From Paenibacillaceae bacterium UBA6304 (GTDB lineage Bacteria; Bacillota; Bacilli; Paenibacillales; Paenibacillaceae): a DNA stretch of 10,451 nucleotides. Positions 6,722-10,451 of this stretch are shown piece after piece. Each line of letters begins with the position of its first letter. The stretch's first letter is position 1. The notes under the pieces were generated by a model. The model saw nothing but the letters and a program-made list of their open reading frames with translations, had not been told where the DNA came from and searched no databases. The translations under genes were made by a program, and so were the position numbers. The stretch lies in contig DJTQ01000326.1 of NCBI GenBank assembly GCA_002439285.1, positions 1 to 10,451 of the forward strand, read 5' to 3'.

Positions 6722-7069
6722 TTACTTAAACTCCTGCTGCTGGTAAGCCAGTTTATGTCCATCTTCAAAGCCTTTAGCGAATCCGGAATTAAAGCCTTCC
6801 TGGTACGTTTCGTTATACCCCTCTTGATAAAGGGCATCCTGATTAACTCCTTCGGGAACGCGAACCGGCGTACGTGCCGCTATCCGGCGGCGCCGGACCG
6901 CACCCCGGCGTCTGGCTCTGCCGCGGACAAGCTTTCTTGCACGCAGTGCCTTCCGCCGCCCATTTCCCTTTTTCCCATAGGTTGTTTTCAGGCGTTTGCC
7001 TTTTCGCAATGTCCGCTTTATGCCCTTTCTCCCTTTGCGCAAAGTGGAGCGTTTCTTTTTCAGCGCCAT
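6722..7069 (-). CDS. Small, extremely basic protein with a long Gly-aromatic tag
   Basis: I do not recognise a named family. The 115-residue protein has two parts. Residues 1-70 contain 34 Lys or Arg and no acidic residue (for example MALKKKRSTLRKGRKG and RGRARRRGAVRRRR). Residues 81-104 are a run of Gly-aromatic units: YQEGYNETYQEG, then FNSGFAKGFEDG. This is a longer version of the tag found on four glycosyltransferases in this window, but here no catalytic domain follows. The start is ATG 7069, with GGGGAGG (7088-7082) 12 bases upstream and directly after the stop of the preceding gene; in-frame ATGs at 7081 and 7108 are less likely because one overlaps that site and the other lies inside the preceding gene. 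It is last in a four-gene unit. A scaffold or adaptor for the tagged enzymes, or a coat-like structural protein, is inferred; nucleic-acid binding by the basic arm is an alternative. Confidence 0.85.
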   Translation of the reverse strand: MALKKKRSTLRKGRKGIKRTLRKGKRLKTTYGKKGNGRRKALRARKLVRGRARRRGAVRRRRIAARTPVRVPEGVNQDALYQEGYNETYQEGFNSGFAKGFEDGHKLAYQQQEFK

Positions 7070-7088
7070 TTCAATGAACATCCTCCCC

Positions 7089-7385
7089 TTATTCCAAATT
7101 GGATTCAATAGCGACCCCTTTATCCGGATTGAGCCAAGGGGTTGAAGGAAGCCCGGTATTTAACCGGTTCAGCGTAATATTCATGAGCATCGATGCCATC
7201 GCCTGCTGATACCGCGTTATTCCGTCCATATGATTTGCCAATGTAAGCGCCGTTTCTTCGGAGTATCCCGACACATCGGCGATGCTCTCCAGAATTCGGG
7301 CCAGTGCATTTTGGCTTCTCGAAATAGACAGAATTACCTGGAGCTTGGCATCCCGTTCATCCCGGAGAGTAGGAATCGCCATCAT
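7089..7385 (-). CDS. Small helical protein of unknown function (third of three)
   Basis: The 98-residue protein is not recognised as a named family. Residues 12-38 (DAKLQVILSISRSQNALARILES) and about 43-74 look like two amphipathic helices, and the last 25 residues are likely extended (LPSTPWLNPDKG). It resembles the first small protein of this operon (7775-8062): both have K-(I/L) near the start of helix 1, LARI later in it, and Q-x-AMA in the second helix. The start ATG at 7385 overlaps the stop of the upstream gene (ATGA), and an adjacent ATG at 7382 is equally possible; AAGGA lies just upstream. It has no signal peptide or membrane segment. Translational coupling to its neighbour points to a shared complex. 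Confidence 0.8.
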   Translation of the reverse strand: MMAIPTLRDERDAKLQVILSISRSQNALARILESIADVSGYSEETALTLANHMDGITRYQQAMASMLMNITLNRLNTGLPSTPWLNPDKGVAIESNLE

Positions 7386-7741
7386 TTTTCCTTGTCTCCG
7401 TCACCGAACCCCATGCCGCCGCCGCCAAACAAATCCCCGAAACCTCCCGAATCATCCCCGCCGCCGCCTTCACCCGACGACAGCAGTGAGCGTAAATTGC
7501 TGCACAGACCGTTTGACATTTTGGTCAATCCTTCAATAATTTCCACGATCTCATCATGCACCCCAATCGGCTTGGCTAACTGGCTTTCATGGTCTTCAAA
7601 GCTCTGTGCATGGACATGATTCAAGCTCCAGTTTCTTACCTTCTCCGCCTCTACCGCCTTGGCTTCCAGCATCATCGCCACGTTCCACTGAATCTTGGCC
7701 ATGGCATCCAATATGTTGAGATAAGCATGTTCTCTGCTCAT
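7382..7741 (-). CDS. Small helical protein with Gly-rich acidic tail, unknown function
   Basis: The 119-residue protein has no family I recognise. Residues 4-40 (AYLNILDAMAKIQWNVAMML and onward) and 61-88 (VHDEIVEIIEGLTKMSNGL and onward) look helical. From residue 90 to the end it changes to a low-complexity tail, with 15 Gly in 30 residues plus Asp, Glu and Phe (FGDLFGGGGMGFGDGD). The start is ATG 7741, with a strong GGAGGTGA (7753-7746) 4 bases upstream. It sits between two other small helical proteins and overlaps the next gene by 4 bases. The acidic Gly tail contrasts with the very basic protein encoded last in the same unit, so a charge-based interaction is plausible but not shown. Confidence 0.82.
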   Translation of the reverse strand: MSREHAYLNILDAMAKIQWNVAMMLEAKAVEAEKVRNWSLNHVHAQSFEDHESQLAKPIGVHDEIVEIIEGLTKMSNGLCSNLRSLLSSGEGGGGDDSGGFGDLFGGGGMGFGDGDKEK

Positions 7742-7745
7742 ACCG

Positions 7746-7753
7746 TCACCTCC
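7746..7753 (-). promoter_or_regulatory. Strong ribosome binding site GGAGGTGA
   Basis: This is a near-perfect Shine-Dalgarno sequence 4 bases before ATG 7741. It is the strongest site in the small-protein unit and suggests high expression of the Gly-tailed protein, as would suit a structural component. Confidence 0.75.
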
Positions 7754-7774
7754 GATTGCTTACGCATATATCGC

Positions 7775-8062
7775 CTACTCCTCCTCCGAGCCCTTTAACT
7801 CCGAGATGACATGATTTAAATTTTCCGCCATAGCATCCTGCAGATCGGCAATCGAATTCAAGTACGATATCAAGCTTTTGTTAATGGACGATGAATTCTC
7901 CATCAATCCCTCCACGCCTTCGAAATTCGGCTCCTGATCGGGAAGCGCGTTGACGATTTCAGACAACCTGACGGTAACATGGCGCTCGGCGTCGATAATG
8001 CGGGCCAACTGCTGGTGCGAGTGCCCCATATGCATAATAATATCCGTGATTTTCTGCTCCAC
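7775..8062 (-). CDS. Small helical protein of unknown function (first of three)
   Basis: The 95-residue acidic protein has two predicted helices: residues 3-39 (QKITDIIMHMGHSHQQLARI and onward) and 58-90 (SSINKSLISYLNSIADLQDAMA and onward), joined by a Pro- and Glu-containing linker. It resembles the product of 7089-7385 in both helices (LARI at 19-22, QDAMA at 75-79), with a linker about 24 residues longer, which suggests old duplication. The start is GTG 8062, with GGAGGGG 7 bases upstream. It is the first gene after the terminator at 8117-8160, so a promoter should lie in or near 8063-8160, but I find no convincing one. No signal peptide or membrane segment is seen, and no function can be assigned. 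Confidence 0.82.
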   Translation of the reverse strand: MEQKITDIIMHMGHSHQQLARIIDAERHVTVRLSEIVNALPDQEPNFEGVEGLMENSSSINKSLISYLNSIADLQDAMAENLNHVISELKGSEEE

Positions 8063-8116
8063 TTTCCAGCCCCTCCATTTGACCTAAGAATCAGGACATT
8101 TTCATTTAATCACTCG

Positions 8117-8160
8117 AAAAAACGCCCTGGCATTCTACTGGTTCAGCATATGCCGGGGCG
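8117..8160 (-). terminator. Rho-independent terminator after the GT2 gene
   Basis: On the - strand CGCCC-C-GGCAT (8160-8150) pairs with ATGCC-A-GGGCG (8133-8123), giving 10 bp with one mismatch, followed by TTTTTT (8122-8117). It ends the unit holding the GT-D and GT2 glycosyltransferases, about 50 bases after the GT2 stop. Confidence 0.88.
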
Positions 8161-8207
8161 CCGTTCTGTGTTACGAAGGACTTGAATCTCTTCGGTGTTA
8201 CACGCTC

Positions 8208-9602
8208 TCAAATTTCAACAGAACTGTATCGGACCGGCGGCAGCACGGGCCAACCTTCCGGATAGGCCGCAAGCTCCTCGGACGTTATTGGTCTTGCCCT
8301 ATCCTTTAATCCCCAGGCTTCAGCGGCATACTCGGACCAAATGAACCTCGATGTTCCACGGTCAATCTGATACAACTGGCCGTCCGGTAGCCGGACCACC
8401 GATCCTTCACCGGTCGGCCGGTCCTCCCGCCACGCCTCCAACAATGCCTGGGTTACTTCCTCCGCTCCCCACTCTCCGCCAAGCGGCAATGCCCGAAGCA
8501 ATTGCTGCGATAACCTGATGGCACATGCAGAAGGATGCAATGTAGTGATATCGGCCGTTTCTGCATCCTTAATCCTGTATTTCATCCCCTGATCCAGCCA
8601 ATACAAATGGCCTGCCCCGCTTCTGGCCAGGATTTGGACGGGACAACCCTCCATTCGGAGAACCTGATCTGTAAAGGCTTGGCCGTCTCGTTCCTTTCTC
8701 TTCTGTTCCGTCTGTCTTACCCGTTCATGAACCTGCCCCCACTTTAAATGGAAATAGTCCTTGTTCTCCTGATTAGCCCGTTCAAAAAGCTGGTTGTCCA
8801 GACTTCTCATCGTTTCGCTGCCCAGATGATGGATGAATGAATCCCCGGCAATAACCAGCCTCCACCCAAGGAGTCTCAAGCGCACCGACCAATCATCGTC
8901 CTCATAGTTGCCGACACGATAACCTTCATCGAAAAAACCGGTTCCCATGACGGCTTCCCGCTTCATCAACAGGCAAAACCCGACGAGTCGTTCCGTATCT
9001 ATCCATTTTGCCGGGTCTAACCGGTTTCGGCCGGCTGCAAATTCCTTCATTCCAGCAAGCCCTCTGTATGGAACCTCAATCTGCTGCTCCCCGCCGATAT
9101 AATTAGTGACCGGCCCCACGGCGCCGATGTCCGGAGAACTATAGAGACAGGCCAGCATATTCTCAAGCCAATGCTCCGCCACTACCACGTCATTGTTCAG
9201 AATAAGCACGGTCTTCCCTTTCGCCATCAGCAGTCCGGTATTAACGGCACCCGCAAACCCCCTATTGCGCTCATGTACCGCAAGCCGGATTCTGCGTCTC
9301 GTCTGCAGCGCTTCCGGCGTACCGTCATCCGAGCCGTCGTCAACGACGATCAGTTCATACGGAAAAGGAGTATGGGCTTCAATGCTATCCAGACATTGCA
9401 GCAGCAGATCTTTCTTATTGTAAGTAGGTATAATGATGCTGGTTCCGTCAAACGGCTGTTCAAAGTCTTCATAGCCCGCCGTCTTCCCTTTCTCATACCC
9501 GGATCTGTATCCCTGATCAAACAAAGTCTGTCTTTGCAGTCGAGGGAAGGAAATTCTCACGTTTCCGGTGTTCCTTGCTGAAAAACGTCTCCTCCTTTTC
9601 AT
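8208..9602 (-). CDS. GT2 glycosyltransferase with N-terminal Gly-aromatic tag and two C-terminal repeat modules
   Basis: The 464-residue protein has four parts. Residues 1-27 form a basic arm (MKRRRRFSAR). The tag follows at 28-43 (FDQGYRSGYEKGKTAG). A GT2 catalytic domain spans about 54-300, with TSIIIPTYNK, VVDDGSDDGT (86-95), NRGFAGAVNTG, the DXD-type LNND (135-138), VGFCLLMKR, and YEDDDWSVRL (233-242) with the likely catalytic acidic residues, then HHLGSET. This pattern is close to rhamnosyltransferase-like GT2 enzymes. Two similar C-terminal modules lie at about 322-372 (GHLYWLDQGMKYRI) and 402-448 (GQLYQIDRGTSRFI). They resemble short modules of the G-x-[VL]-Y-x-[IL]-x-x-G-x-x-[KR] type seen in cell-surface proteins. 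The start is ATG 9602, after AAGGAGG. It lies 33 bases downstream of the GT-D gene. Substrates are unknown. Confidence 0.9.
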   Translation of the reverse strand: MKRRRRFSARNTGNVRISFPRLQRQTLFDQGYRSGYEKGKTAGYEDFEQPFDGTSIIIPTYNKKDLLLQCLDSIEAHTPFPYELIVVDDGSDDGTPEALQTRRRIRLAVHERNRGFAGAVNTGLLMAKGKTVLILNNDVVVAEHWLENMLACLYSSPDIGAVGPVTNYIGGEQQIEVPYRGLAGMKEFAAGRNRLDPAKWIDTERLVGFCLLMKREAVMGTGFFDEGYRVGNYEDDDWSVRLRLLGWRLVIAGDSFIHHLGSETMRSLDNQLFERANQENKDYFHLKWGQVHERVRQTEQKRKERDGQAFTDQVLRMEGCPVQILARSGAGHLYWLDQGMKYRIKDAETADITTLHPSACAIRLSQQLLRALPLGGEWGAEEVTQALLEAWREDRPTGEGSVVRLPDGQLYQIDRGTSRFIWSEYAAEAWGLKDRARPITSEELAAYPEGWPVLPPVRYSSVEI

Positions 9603-9635
9603 GCGCCCCTCCTTGTCGGTTGACGGAACTTCCTG

Positions 9636-10451
9636 CTATGCGCCGCTCTCCAGTTTATTCGCCAAATGGCCGAAATCGAACGCCGTCCGGCCTAGCCGAC
9701 TTGCAATTTCCGTGCAAATCAGGACCGCCGCAATCCCTGCCGCCACCAGCGCAATGTCAAAGGCATAGCCGGCTGCAGCCTGCAAAACCAGCTCCGTATC
9801 CTGAACACCCCTGACCGGTGTGATAAAACCGCTGATCTCAATATCATATCGCTGTAGGGCAAGCCCAAGCCCTTCTGCCCGGTTGCCGATGATCAGCACC
9901 TTTCTGCCTTGAAGCAGCGGAAGCAACAGCCCTTCTTCCTCCAAGGAATAATTCACCGTAGAAGAAGTAAGCTGAAGACTCGCCAAGTTCAGGCCATAAT
10001 GTCTGAAAACCGGGAGAAGCAAGCCTTGGAAGGAAGGATGCCGCGACTGCGGAACACCGATGATATCCGCCTTCCGCAATGCATCAGCAAGCGCCTCGCG
10101 GATCGGATGCGCCGGTAGTTCTACCCCGCTATAGGGAAGGAACGGCCCGCGCTTCCGCACTTCATCCACCGGCAGAATCGTGTCGTGGGCCAGCGTCAAA
10201 AGTTCTCCATCGCCAAGTCGGACAATTGACAAGGGCCGGCCGTCATCCATCGCCTCCTCCAGCGCTCGAGCGACCTCCCGCGGAGGGAGCAGCGGGATCA
10301 TCGCTTCCGGAAAGAGCTGCTGGATGCCTGAAGCAATTAAGCCTTCGACCGTCACGCCGGGCAAAATCATGTTCGGCGGGAGTAAACGAGTCACGATTCC
10401 TTCCCCGCCCTCGAAGTATCCTTCACGGTACCCGGCTTCGTAAGCATCCCG
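9636..10451 (-). CDS. GT-D-fold glycosyltransferase with N-terminal Gly-aromatic tag (5' end outside window)
   Basis: The frame is open from the window edge to the stop at 9636, giving 271 residues. The first visible residues include the tag YEAGYREGYFEGG (10442-10404). A GTG at 10394 would give a shorter product without the tag, but the frame continues upstream without a stop and the other tagged proteins keep the tag, so the start is outside the window. The catalytic part carries SIVRLGDGELL, whose D-x-E (codons at 10211 and 10205) matches the metal-binding DXE motif of the GT-D fold first described for DUF1792. A second typical stretch, DFGHLANKL, lies at the C-terminus. There is no signal peptide in the visible part. 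It is probably co-transcribed with the GT2 gene 33 bases downstream. The fold call is from motifs only; donor and acceptor are unknown. Confidence 0.8.
   Translation of the reverse strand, partial: RDAYEAGYREGYFEGGEGIVTRLLPPNMILPGVTVEGLIASGIQQLFPEAMIPLLPPREVARALEEAMDDGRPLSIVRLGDGELLTLAHDTILPVDEVRKRGPFLPYSGVELPAHPIREALADALRKADIIGVPQSRHPSFQGLLLPVFRHYGLNLASLQLTSSTVNYSLEEEGLLLPLLQGRKVLIIGNRAEGLGLALQRYDIEISGFITPVRGVQDTELVLQAAAGYAFDIALVAAGIAAVLICTEIASRLGRTAFDFGHLANKLESGA

Noticed and set aside
6722..7069. Reading the basic protein as a ribosomal protein or histone-like protein
   Set aside because: The Lys/Arg richness resembles such proteins by composition only. The C-terminal Gly-aromatic run and the operon partners do not fit that role.
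7408..7474. CCGCCGCCGCC-type runs that look like a DNA repeat
   Set aside because: They are Gly codons on the - strand encoding the Gly-rich tail, not an independent repeat array.
8164..8207. Direct repeat GTAACAC and a loose hairpin just after the GT2 stop
   Set aside because: The 7-base repeat is short and the pairing imperfect. The strong terminator at 8117-8160 explains this gap better.

Overview
The window looks like part of a surface-polysaccharide or spore-surface glycosylation locus from a spore-forming Gram-positive of the Paenibacillus/Bacillales type. This placement is inference. It rests on strong GGAGG-type ribosome sites, use of GTG and TTG starts, moderate GC content, and two tandem glycosyltransferases of the CgeB type, a family named after a Bacillus subtilis spore-surface gene. 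No rRNA, tRNA, CRISPR array, insertion sequence or phage gene was seen, and no stretch above 300 bases lacks a gene.

Left part, + strand (1-3098): a tightly packed operon of four genes. They are the C-terminal part of an RmlC/RfbC-type nucleotide-sugar 3,5-epimerase, a family 2 glycosyltransferase, a GNAT acyltransferase and a DegT/DnrJ/EryC1/StrS-type PLP aminotransferase. Together they suggest synthesis and transfer of an N-acylated amino-deoxy sugar. A hairpin terminator closes the operon. It faces the terminator of a convergent gene for glucose-1-phosphate cytidylyltransferase (rfbF), which makes CDP-glucose.

Right part, - strand (10451 down to 3233), four apparent transcription units. 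Unit 1 is a GT-D-fold glycosyltransferase open at the window edge followed by a GT2 glycosyltransferase with two C-terminal repeat modules; it ends at a clear terminator near 8117-8160. Unit 2 is three small, mostly helical proteins of unknown function followed by a 115-residue, extremely basic protein. Unit 3 is two CgeB-like GT-B glycosyltransferases in tandem. Unit 4 is rfbF, with a good sigma-A-like promoter.

The main observation is that five - strand proteins carry the same short segment, a run of Gly-aromatic-x-x units (consensus Y-x-x-G-[YFW]-x-x-G-Y-x-x-G). Four are glycosyltransferases of three unrelated catalytic folds, where the segment lies near the N-terminus, in three visible cases after a basic arm. 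The fifth is the small basic protein, which consists of little else than a basic arm and a longer version of the segment. The simplest reading is a shared docking or targeting tag that brings different glycosyltransferases to one assembly site, possibly the forming spore surface, with the tag-only protein as scaffold or adaptor. The shared tag is visible in the sequence; its function is inference.
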